NCBI GenBank assembly: GCA_033725935.1
Contig: MU867070.1
Coordinates: 248,001-312,000 of the forward strand
DNA length: 64,000 bases
Reading direction: 5' to 3'
From: Cladorrhinum sp. PSN259
Taxonomy: Eukaryota; Ascomycota; Sordariomycetes; Sordariales; Podosporaceae
Shown: positions 53,288 through 62,454 of the stretch, piece after piece
How the letters are laid out: each line of letters starts with the position of its first letter
Position numbering within the stretch: the first letter of the stretch is position 1
The notes under the pieces: generated by a model
What the model saw: only the letters and a program-made list of their open reading frames with translations
The model's database searches: none
Told to the model about the DNA's origin: nothing
Program-made: the position numbers and the translations under genes

Positions 53288-55974
53288 ATGGCACCAGAAC
53301 ACCGTCAGCGGCGGAGAAAGATATCTCTGGCTTGTGAGCCGTGCAGAGAGCGCAAGTCTCGCTGTGACGGAGCCAAACCAATCTGCTCCACATGTCAGCG
53401 CCGATCACTGCCGCTTCATCAGTGCATTTATACGGTTGAGAATGCTAGGACGGCGAGTAATGAGGCGTACATCCGAGTCCTCCACGAGCGCATCCAACGC
53501 CTCGAGCGGGCGTGCACTCAACACGGAATACCCACGCCCCCACTTGATATCGAACCCGCCGGCGAGCCCTCGGGGCCAGGGTCTCCATCTGCCGGAGTTC
53601 CGTCTCCTAACCATTCCTCGGCAGCTCCGGCAGCAGCAAGACATGATCTCCAACGTCGAGGTACAGGTGGTATATCCTCTTCGGTTTCGCTGAAACCTGG
53701 GTTATCATCACCACCTACTAGTACCTCATCATCGGCCTCAACTATGCGCGCAGCAAGTTTATCAAACATATTGTCTCCGTTGCCTCAGTCCCAACTGCCT
53801 CATCAGCCACCAGCTCCAGGGTCGGATTCACTTGATGCCACGGAGGAAGCGGCGACTATTACCGCCATGGGGACCGTTTCGGCTGAGCACGATGTCTGTC
53901 AGGCGTTCGACCAGGCTACGAATCAGTTTTATGGGAGCTCGTCGGCTGCCAGTTTTATGAAGGAAACTTGCATTAGTGTTACTCCGAGGGAACATTACGA
54001 TATTCACGGGGAAACAAGGAATACTATGCCGCCGCCCTTCAAGCTGACGATTCCGGGGTATGGGCTGAGTGGAGGCACTAGTAGCGGTGGTGGTGTATTC
54101 GGTGGCAGCAGCAGTGTGGATAAATTCATCTTGCCGCCGAGGAGCCTAGCTGATTACTTGGTGGAGAGGTACTTTGAGAGGGTGTACTGGCTGCATCCGT
54201 TTTTCCACAAGCCTACTTTCCTGAGGGCGTATGAGAGTCTGTGGAGGTCTGCAAAGGAGAATGAGGAGGTTTTTTCGCGAAGTCAGCCGCCGCAGCAGTC
54301 GGGCGGAGGGCTGGGATTGGGGAGCGGGCCGGGTGCCGATGCGGGTAGTATTGTTTTTCACTCGGCGTTGAATACCATCTTTGCGATTGGGTGTCAGTTT
54401 TCAGATTTCGGCCCCAGGGAGAAGGTGGCCGCCGTGGAGACGTTCTGCAATCGAGGCAAAGCGTTTGTTGGGTTGGAGATGATTGATATGCATAATATCG
54501 GCGTGGTGCAGTCGTTGTTGCTCATGACGCTGATGCTGCAGAGCACGCCATTTCCCACAAGGTGTTGGAATTCTGTTGGGGTGGCGTGCAGGATTGCTCA
54601 GGGGTTGGGATTGCATACCGAGTCGAGGAGGGCGAGCGGTAGCTCGTCGTTGGAGATGGAGATTAGGAGGCGGACGTGGCACGGATGTGTGGTACTAGAT
54701 ATGTGAGTTGATTTGGAGCAAGAGACCGGCTATGTGAATCAAACTAACCTTTGGTACTAGGATCGTGAGTATGACTTATGGCCGTCCAACCATGACAGCA
54801 CATTTGCATGGACTGGAGCTGCCGTCTACTTTGGAGCTGGATGAAGAGGATATCCCATCCAGCACAGTTGCTCAGCCGAGTGACTTACCATCCAAGATGT
54901 GCTTCTATGTCGAGTATATTCGAGAATGTCGGATCCTGGGGGAGATCCTCAACAGCATCTATCAGTCCTCGCAAGGCGGTCCCAGCAACATTCCTATGTC
55001 TTCAGGGGATGGCTCGGTCAGAACTCATGGCTTGGATGCTATCCTTCAACTCGATGCCAAGTTATCAAGGTACGAGGACGAATTGAATCCCACTATGTCC
55101 TGGAGGACACCCAGTGATATCAGTGGTCTTCCTGAAGACCGAAGAAATGTTATCATCACTCAGAGGACAGTGCTCCATGGGAGCTTTCTGTATCTCCGGC
55201 TGATGCTCCATCGGCCAATTTTGACTCAGCTTTGCTCAAGCACAGAACCAAGCCACAGCCCGGAGCCAAATTCCCCCATCAAACAGGGCTTCGGTGGCAC
55301 GAACAGAATCCTTTACACGTCTTTTGCTGCCGAGTGTGCCAAGATTTGTCTGGGAGCAGCCATGGATTTGATCGACCTGGTCCATCGTACATACCAAACG
55401 AACAATACTGGAGGATGGTGGTGGGATGGCCTTTGTATGTCCTTTCCTGCTACAATTCCCTAGTCAATTTTATTTGCTGACAATACTGTTAGATGCATTC
55501 ACGGGAGGATTGGCAGTTATCGTGGGATATTTATCACCTACATTGCTGGCATCTCTTGATCGAAACCGACTTGAAAGATCCTGGATGTTGTGTCAAGAGA
55601 TTCTGGCTCACTTTGCGTCGTTTAGTCTATCGGCCAACAGGTCACTCAAGCTTTTGCAAAAGGTACACAGAGATGTCATGTCGCGCCTGACAGGAGTTGA
55701 AGATAGTACGCGAGAGAGCGCGAGGCAGGCTTCATCAGTTGCAGCTACCACTGGTCTGAGTGGTGAGAGCTCAGTAACCTCTACACAACGGGACGAAGCA
55801 GGGATCTACACGAATGGCCATCATCCATCGTTCAATGCCGGAAGTGGCTTCCAGTGGCAAGTCCCTGCCGATGGCGAGCTGGACATGATTGGCGGGGGGT
55901 CTTTCTTTCCCTGGGACCACATGAACTCGATGGATTTCGTGAGTGGTCTTCAGGGGATGGAGCTCATGCAGTAG
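53288..55974 (+). CDS. Zn2Cys6 transcription factor with fungal_trans domain
   Basis: This is a zinc cluster regulator of 856 residues. Exons are 53288-54702, 54761-55434 and 55493-55974; both introns are 58 bp. The zinc cluster is C16-x2-C19-x6-C26-x6-C33-x2-C36-x9-C46, with basic residues between the second and third Cys (RERKSR). A short coiled-coil segment follows (AYIRVLHERIQRLERA, about 60-75), suggesting dimer binding to paired CGG triplets. A Ser/Pro/Gly-rich linker comes next, then the middle homology region with YFERVYWLHPFFHKPTFL and RRTWHGCVVLDM-IVSMTYGRP, the join of exons 1 and 2. The C-terminal end is disordered. It lies upstream of four lipid-type oxidation genes and could be their regulator; that is an inference from position only. 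Confidence 0.93.
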
Positions 55975-56063
55975 AGGGGACGGATTAGGACTTAATTAAT
56001 GCAAACTGTTTAATATTTATTCAATAGAGTTTTCCTTCTAAACCGACTTATTCGCGATCAATT

Positions 56064-57871
56064 TCATAACCAGGGTTGGAGGAAGGGTATCCTTGAAAGC
56101 TGGGTAGCCAGGATTGTGGCAAGGGGAGAATTTGGATACTTGGTTGTCCACCCCAAAACACCACTCACGGCCAATACGGCGAAGCCCGTAATCCATAGGG
56201 CTGGATTGCGCCGTTTGACAATGGATGATTTACCTGATGCGGGACCAGAAAACTCCCAATCCTCCCACACAGGGAACAGACAGTCGTACCAATATCGCGA
56301 TTGGGCCCAGGGGTAGGTCATCCCGTTCCAGATCTTACCTCCCTCGCCACGGATGTACCAACTGTTGCAACCCGTCGTCCAAACTGTTTTCTGAAGCGCG
56401 TCCTGAATTCGTTTTGCGTATGATTGCTCGGCTGAGCGTTTTACTTCGGCGACGCTGGCCTTTCCTTCGAGAATTGGCTTGATTACCCGGAGACCATAGT
56501 TGACGGCGTTTTCGATAGCCATCACATTTGATGTGTGTCCGGTTGATGAGTTGGGTCCTGAGAGGATGTTAGACTCGGAACATAATGCGGCAGCAGGCAG
56601 GCAGGCAGGCAGGCAGGGAGCATTCATGATATCTTACCGAGCAAGAGAAAAAAGTTTGGGAATCCACTCAGAGAGGTGAGGTTATACGCCTCTGGTCCCC
56701 CGAAGGACTCCCAATGTTTGTCCATAGTCTCACCATTCCGTCCAATAACCTCGATCCCCTGAAGGTAAGTGTTCGTCTTGAAGCCATTCGCCAAAATGAG
56801 CACATCGGCTTCGACCACCTCCCCGCTCTCGAACTTGACCCCGTTTGGCAACACCTCGACCACTTTCTCGGTTGTCAACTTCATTTTCTCGGCGTGCAAA
56901 CTTTTCAGGTAGCCCGAATCGAAAATCCTCCTCTTGCAGCCAATCTCAAAGTCCGGAATCAACAAGTCGTGATACTTCTCCGGCGCCGCGCTTCTCATGT
57001 AAGCATCCACCTCCTTTTGTTTCGACTTTCTGAACCTCTCCCCCTTTTTCGTCAGGCCAAACCCTACAAAATCCAGCTCTGCCACAAAGTAAATAATGTA
57101 CCGCTGCAGCATCGTCGCCCCCGGGAGGTTTCTAAGTATGGCCTTGCCGATCTCGGGCACCTTCGAGTCGACGGGCGGGTACACCCAGTGCTTGCTCCTG
57201 GCCACCTGAGTCAAACTCTTCACCTCCCCGACGATGCTGGGCGCGATCTGCGCGGCGGTGCATCCGTTCCCGAACAAGACTACCCTCTTGCCTTTTAGCG
57301 CGATATCGTCCCTCCATCTAGCCGAGTGAACAATCTCGCCTTGAAACTTTTCGACACCGGGAATCTCGAGGGCATTGGGCGTAGTAAAGTGCCCGACCCC
57401 CGAGAACAAGAACTGACATTCGTTCACGCCGCCCTCCTTTCCATCCTTTCCATCATTTCCATCTACGCTCCGCCAGTAAACCCTCCACCTCTTTTTGGAC
57501 TCTACCCACTCGACCTTGTAGACCTCCCTCCCGAACCTCATCTTTCGAGTCAAGTCATACTTGTTTGCTACGTTTGTCAAATACGCCCTCAGCTCAGCAG
57601 CGGGGGGCAAAAATCTCGTCCAGTCGGGGTTTCGTTCAAAGGAGAAAGAGTACAACGCCGAGGGGACGTCGCAGGCTGCGCCCGGGTAGTTGTTCCAGTG
57701 CCAGGTGCCGCCCAGCTGCGTGGAGCGGTCGAACAGGAGGATGGAGGACGAGGAGGTGATGCCGTACCAGCGAGCCAAAGTGACGCCGAGGGCTATGCCG
57801 GAGATGCCCGTGCCGAGGACGATGAATTGCGTGTAGGGGATTTCTGGGTCCTTTAAAGAGGAGGAGGACAT
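56064..57871 (-). CDS. Baeyer-Villiger-type flavin monooxygenase, membrane-anchored
   Basis: This flavin monooxygenase of 575 residues resembles type I Baeyer-Villiger enzymes, which insert oxygen next to a ketone to make an ester. Exon 1 is 57871-56638, the intron 56637-56558 (GTAAGA...CTCAG, with a CAGG microsatellite), and exon 2 is 56557-56064. The FAD motif G20-x-G-x-x-G25 is followed by LGGTWHWNNYPGAACD. The BVMO fingerprint FxGxxxHxxxW is present at 176-186, though the next residue is Arg rather than Pro/Asp. A second glycine motif (LFGNGCTAAQ, about 199) binds NADPH. A hydrophobic helix near the C-terminus (about 535-552) suggests membrane attachment. The start at 57871 puts the FAD motif in its normal place. 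Substrate unknown. Confidence 0.88.
56594..56617. repeat. CAGG tetranucleotide microsatellite
   Basis: Six exact CAGG units on the plus strand (CCTG on the coding strand) lie inside the 80-bp intron of the flavin monooxygenase gene. Copy-number change would alter intron length. Confidence 0.95.
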
Positions 57872-58886
57872 TATTGTTTTTGTTTTGTTTGCTGTTTTGT
57901 TGAAACTTGTATGCTTTTTTTTTTTTTTCAAAGCCAAGAAAAATGCAGACCAAGAATAAAGAAAAAGAAAAGATTGTTAGAGGTAAAATGGATACTGAGG
58001 TTATGACAAAAACACTGAATACAAAAAGAGCAGGTATAATAAACGTGTTTATGTGACAGGGTATAAGTGATGAAAAGAAGTCCCAGTCAAGTCGGTCCGG
58101 GGGTGGGTGACCCAGAGGAGATGGATGCAAAAACACATGTACGGAATTACAAACTAATACTTGAATGTTTGTTAGCGCGACACACACGCGGCCCCATTCA
58201 CAACGTTTTATATGCTTGTACGCCTGCCTTGTCGGCTTCTGTTTGATGCATTCATTCCTGGCTACCTACCTTTCTACGTATACGTACTAGATTATCCCGA
58301 CTCGCTGCGTAAGGTAATTCCTTCCTTCCACCACGTTGCCATCTTCAAACCTGCGATTGTAATAGCAGTTTTAGTTTTAAATTGCATTTTTGGATTGGCA
58401 TCCCACAGCTTTGTAGGGCATGTATTGAGCTAACAAACGTTTAAGTATTAGATTGTACAAACATACGGTATGTAACCTTCCTGAACCTGGTTCGGGTTCG
58501 GGTCCGTCCCGATGCCTCGGCTTGTTGGGATTCCCCCACATTCATGAGCGGGGATGAGTTTGGAGACGCCAAGAACGATCAGCATGACCAATCAGGAACC
58601 AGGATAAATTTGAGATGGGGTTGAGGATTGTCTTTGTTTGTTGGATAATGGGGCATGGGTCGATGATGCTGATGTGTATTGATGTAAACGAGCTTAAAAG
58701 GAAGTTTAACGATGGCTTGATAGGAATGTGCTCAAAATACTGAGTAGAGTAGGTATGTGCAAGTAGAGTGGGCATAAAAGCAGTAAAATTAGTCGTCTAT
58801 GGTTAGATTATGATATCTATTCATCTTCTATATACTCATTATATCCAACCTCTTTCTTTTAAAGACCATGTTCAGTCATCGCCAAC
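57872..58886. other. Intergenic, flavin monooxygenase promoter
   Basis: This is 1.0 kb between two minus-strand genes. It includes the monooxygenase promoter with a T-run at 57917-57930 (an A-run on the coding strand) and one CCTCGG at 58515-58520. No gene seen. Confidence 0.5.
58515..58520 (+). promoter_or_regulatory. CCTCGG motif (FarA/FarB-type core)
   Basis: CCTCGG is the reported core of fatty-acid-responsive FarA/FarB sites in Aspergillus. This copy is 644 bp upstream of the flavin monooxygenase ATG. A single 6-mer has weak value alone. Confidence 0.3.
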
Positions 58887-60095
58887 TCAAGATGCCTGCA
58901 ATCCGCCAGTCTCGTCAATCTTCTGCCGACCCTTGAACCCAACAGCCAAGCGGGCAGTATCGTTGCGGATGAGATATCTAAACGTCCACTCTGGAAGGGC
59001 TCGCTGTTTACTGTCAGTTGATTAATGATTCTGGAGAGAATAGAAAAAAAAACATACCAAAGAAATGATATATCTCATGATTCCGGGAAGATAAATAACC
59101 TTTCCATATCCAGAATAAAGCGCATCAACAATCGATTCGGCCACCGTCTCAACATGCAGCAGAGGCGCAAAGAACTGCGGCTGTCTCGGCTGCCCCTGAA
59201 GGAGAGGAGTCCGAATAAAGTTAAACATTCCATTTGTCAGTCTCACTCGCGGAGCATTATGCCAATGCCTCAGCTCCAACGCCAGCCCTTCATGCAAAGC
59301 CTGAACGCCGGCCTTGCTGGCTGCATAGTCGACAATTCCCGGTGGAGCAACAACGGCACTCATGGAGCACACATTGACAATATGTCCATGATCATTCTTG
59401 ACCATCTCCGGAAGGAATTCTTTGATCAGCAAGAAGGGTGCCGTCAAGTTGGTCTTCAGGGTCACTTCAACATCGGCGAATGATCCCTCCAACACGCTGA
59501 ATCCGCGAGCGATGCCGGCGTTGTTGACCAAGACGGTTGGGTGGCCGACTTCCTTTCGGATCTTGGCGCAAACATCCTTGATGACGTCGGGCTTGCTTAG
59601 GTCGGCCTGGTAGTAATACACGTTCTTGTTGTTCCCTGCACCATGGCCAGGGACGATCCAGGAGATGGGAGCAAAGTCAATGATGACGATAGTGGTGCGA
59701 GGGTCTCGGGCGAGAAGACCCTTGACGATGTTCTCGCCGATGCCACTGCTGCCGCCAGTGACGACGACAATCTCCTTGGACCAATCCTTCCACTCTCCCG
59801 GACGGTTCCGGGCCCAGTTGTTGGCGGTCCATTTGGTGAGGAAGTCGTTCAGGGAGAATGCTGCACCGGAAAGACCTAGATATAAGGCTGCACGGGCAAC
59901 TTGTGCGAGCTCGACGGCCGGGAGTTTGATCAGTTTGAGAAGCTTGGCGAAGTCATCTCTGGAAGACTTGTCTCGAGTTGCCCAGTATGCAGCTGCGGCT
60001 AGGGGTAACACAAAGTACTCATTGAGGAGGGACTTGCGTACTACACGAGCGAGGGCGTCGACGTGGAAGCCACGGTTTTCTCGGTGAGAGGGCAT
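58887..60095 (-). CDS. Short-chain dehydrogenase/reductase, membrane-associated
   Basis: This is a classical SDR of 384 residues, related to the RDH10/Dhs-16C-like group that oxidises retinol-type or long-chain alcohols. Exon 1 is 60095-59058, the intron 59057-59004 (GTATGT...AACAG, 54 bp), and exon 2 is 59003-58887, which supplies the family C-terminus ALPEWTFRYLIRNDTARLA and GFKGRQKI. The cofactor motif TGGSSGIG lies at 113-120, NNAG at 191-194, the catalytic Ser at 244, and Tyr257 and Lys261 in YAASK. An unusually long N-terminal region has two hydrophobic segments (about 26-39 and 68-82), likely for ER or lipid-droplet attachment. The cofactor pocket has Asp140 (VIIDF), favouring NAD(H). 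It is divergent from an alpha/beta-hydrolase. Confidence 0.92.
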
Positions 60096-60662
60096 TGTAT
60101 TTCAGGTTTCCGGGATGGAAGATGGACGGATGGATAGAATGAAGTCAAACTGCTGACTGCGATGGAGACACATGCTTACAAGCTGTTCAACCTGCCCTGA
60201 GGGGAGGTGCCTAGGTCCTTGATTGAGTTCGGGATGGTTCCCCAGACAGGCAAGGCCAGGGCACTTTGCATGTCACCCCCGCATTCATGGTGAGTGGATC
60301 AACAGGCCCCTGCAGTTGGGGGCTGCATCCATCCCCCGTCGACCCCAAGACGACCCTACCGCTCGTACCGTCTTTGGGCGTCGAGAGTTGCGGGAAGGAG
60401 CCTAGAACCCCCAGCCGTTTGGAGGCCCTCTTGGTTGCACTGGGTGGTGGGATGCACATGTGCGAGAGAACTTAAATAATTGATTGCAGCCCAAAGAATA
60501 TTCAGGTTTCATTAACCTTTGACGAAGCTGTTAAACATCAAAGTGGATCCCAACTTCAACGTCGAACAAAAAAAAAAAAGGATTTTCATCTCCAGTCCCA
60601 GTTCTTCGGTCCAACGTTCCATCACAGACGCAGTCAGCAGCGATCGTCGATCATCAACAAAC
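60096..60662. promoter_or_regulatory. Divergent promoter, SDR and alpha/beta-hydrolase
   Basis: This 567 bp lies between two start codons, so both genes could be driven from it. It has GC-rich inverted-repeat-like sequence around 60305-60330 (CCCCTGCAG...GGGGGCTGCA). No CCTCGG was found here. Confidence 0.5.
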
Positions 60663-61895
60663 ATGGCAACCGCAGCTGCCAACGTACCATCCGCCGTGTT
60701 CCAAACACCAAAACCGACACTTTCCATCTCACAAAAATTGAGTCTGCTCGTCAAACTCTTTGTGGTAGGACCGCCCAAACTTATCTTCAACATCATCCGC
60801 TGCCATGCAATCGCCACCGTCCGCGGCATTTCCTACCAGCACTATGTGCAGTGCGCCTTCGTCAAGTTCGCTCTCCGCTACCTCTCTCCCGAACAACTGC
60901 AATTCATGACAGCCCCGACACTTGCCGGATACAAGGGATGGATCAAGCGTCGCCAGGCACAGGCAACTAAGCGCATCACCACCAAACCTGCCGACAAGAC
61001 GGGTCCTTTCGTCTCAGAGCGTCTCAAGATCGACATCGAGCCCCTCTCCGATGGCGCTTCCTCCATCTGTTGGATAGGTGACCGTACCAAAGCCACAAAG
61101 ATCGTCTACTTCTTCCATGGAGGTGGCTACGCGGTTCCCATGTCCCCGGGGCATTTTGAGTGGTGCCTTCGTGCTTATCTCCAGGCAAGCCTTGAGCTCC
61201 CGGCCGACAGCACCGAAGAAGTCGCCGTGGCGGTTCTGCAGTACACGCTTGTCCCTCACGGCAAGTATCCGACTCAGCTTAAGCAAGCTGCTGACGGTTT
61301 GGCACATCTTCTGGCTTCCGGCATCAATCCTGAGGACTTGGTCATTGGCGGTGATTCGGCTGGTGGCAACTTGGCCGTTCAGGTCCTGAGCCATTTGTTG
61401 CATCCCCATCCGGAGGCCAAGAAGATTGATCTCGACGGTCCGCTTGCTGGAGCATTTCTGGTCTCACCTTGGGTGAGCACAAGAACCGACTGGCCTTCGT
61501 TCATCCGTAACGGGGGAATTGACATGTTGAGCAGCGCTACCATGGTATCAGGCGTAAGAAATCTGGTGGAGGGAGTGGACAATTATGCCCTCGAGGTCAA
61601 GGAAGGCAAGGCATGGTGTTTCCCAACGGACTTTGAGGAAGTTGAGGGATGGTACAAGGGACTGGATAGAGTTGTCAAGCATGTCTATGTTACTGCTGGA
61701 GCAGAGGAGGTATTTTTGGACCAGAGCGTCAAGATCGCCGAGGTGATTAAAAACGGAAACCGCAAGTTGGATGTGCGCTTGGAAGTTACCAAGGGTGAGG
61801 CGCATGATTGGATCCTGATGGAGGGTGAGAACAAGATGGATGGAGACGCCACCAAGCGGATGAGGAACTGGGTCAAGGATGTATTTTGGTCCTGA
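60663..61895 (+). CDS. Alpha/beta-hydrolase fold-3 esterase
   Basis: This is a hormone-sensitive-lipase-type esterase of 410 residues. The oxyanion hole HGGG lies at 152-155 and the nucleophile motif GDSAGG at 230-235 (Ser232). The His is at 381 in GEAHDW, and the acid is probably Glu348 or Asp353 in AGAEEVFLDQ. A hydrophobic N-terminal stretch (about 25-47) may anchor it to membranes, as in the steryl acetyl hydrolase Say1 of yeast. The ATG at 60663 is the first in the open frame; the frame upstream has no ATG and is preceded by an A-run. No intron. Likely substrates are esters of lipids or sterols. It is divergent from the SDR and would fit as the ester-cleaving step after a Baeyer-Villiger oxidation. 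Confidence 0.92.
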   Translation: MATAAANVPSAVFQTPKPTLSISQKLSLLVKLFVVGPPKLIFNIIRCHAIATVRGISYQHYVQCAFVKFALRYLSPEQLQFMTAPTLAGYKGWIKRRQAQATKRITTKPADKTGPFVSERLKIDIEPLSDGASSICWIGDRTKATKIVYFFHGGGYAVPMSPGHFEWCLRAYLQASLELPADSTEEVAVAVLQYTLVPHGKYPTQLKQAADGLAHLLASGINPEDLVIGGDSAGGNLAVQVLSHLLHPHPEAKKIDLDGPLAGAFLVSPWVSTRTDWPSFIRNGGIDMLSSATMVSGVRNLVEGVDNYALEVKEGKAWCFPTDFEEVEGWYKGLDRVVKHVYVTAGAEEVFLDQSVKIAEVIKNGNRKLDVRLEVTKGEAHDWILMEGENKMDGDATKRMRNWVKDVFWS

Positions 61896-62454
61896 TCAGG
61901 TTTCATTCATCCCCTAAACAATTTATAATGTCTATTTCCCCCCTCGCAAATGCATTCCACTGTGGACATCATGCGGTCTTGACTCTTGGACGATGTTTGA
62001 GCGTCGGAATCATCCCGACAGCGTTGGGTAGGACAAAGGAATGTTGGCACTTGGCAGGAGAGGGGCCGTCCACGACCATTGTCTGCGAAACTCGATCCCA
62101 ACAATCACAGAAAAACTTTCACAATGGGGTGGAGAAAATTAACCTCGGATGTCCACTCTTGCCCCGCATCGAACGATCGCCACGCAACTCCAAAAACCAT
62201 CCCGCCCCCCTGGGGGGATGTCACATCGGCACTGTTGGAGAAATCCCGGGGTAGCACTTGCGGACCGTGGTGCTACACGTGTAGTACCTTTTGTTCCCTG
62301 TGAAACAATCAAACCAGGGGAACCAAACTGCTAGAACCAAACGCCTAGAGTCTTTGTTTGTGCAACTCGATCAATAATAATTACAAAAGAGCACTCACCA
62401 CAGACTGCTGGTCTCACCCTCACATACTCTCACCGAGCCCAGAGACAGGACAGT
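61896..62454. other. Intergenic, alcohol oxidase promoter
   Basis: This 559 bp lies between two plus-strand genes. It contains CCTCGG at 62143-62148, a CACGTG near 62277, and GC-rich short repeats around 62205-62215. No gene seen. Confidence 0.5.
62143..62148 (+). promoter_or_regulatory. CCTCGG motif (FarA/FarB-type core)
   Basis: This lies 307 bp upstream of the long-chain alcohol oxidase ATG, a position compatible with fatty-acid-responsive activation. The same 6-mer occurs upstream of the flavin monooxygenase. Confidence 0.35.

Noticed and set aside
58480..58560. GGTTCGGGTTCGGGTCC stretch resembling a tRNA T-arm
   Set aside because: No acceptor stem, D-arm or anticodon stem can be folded around it.
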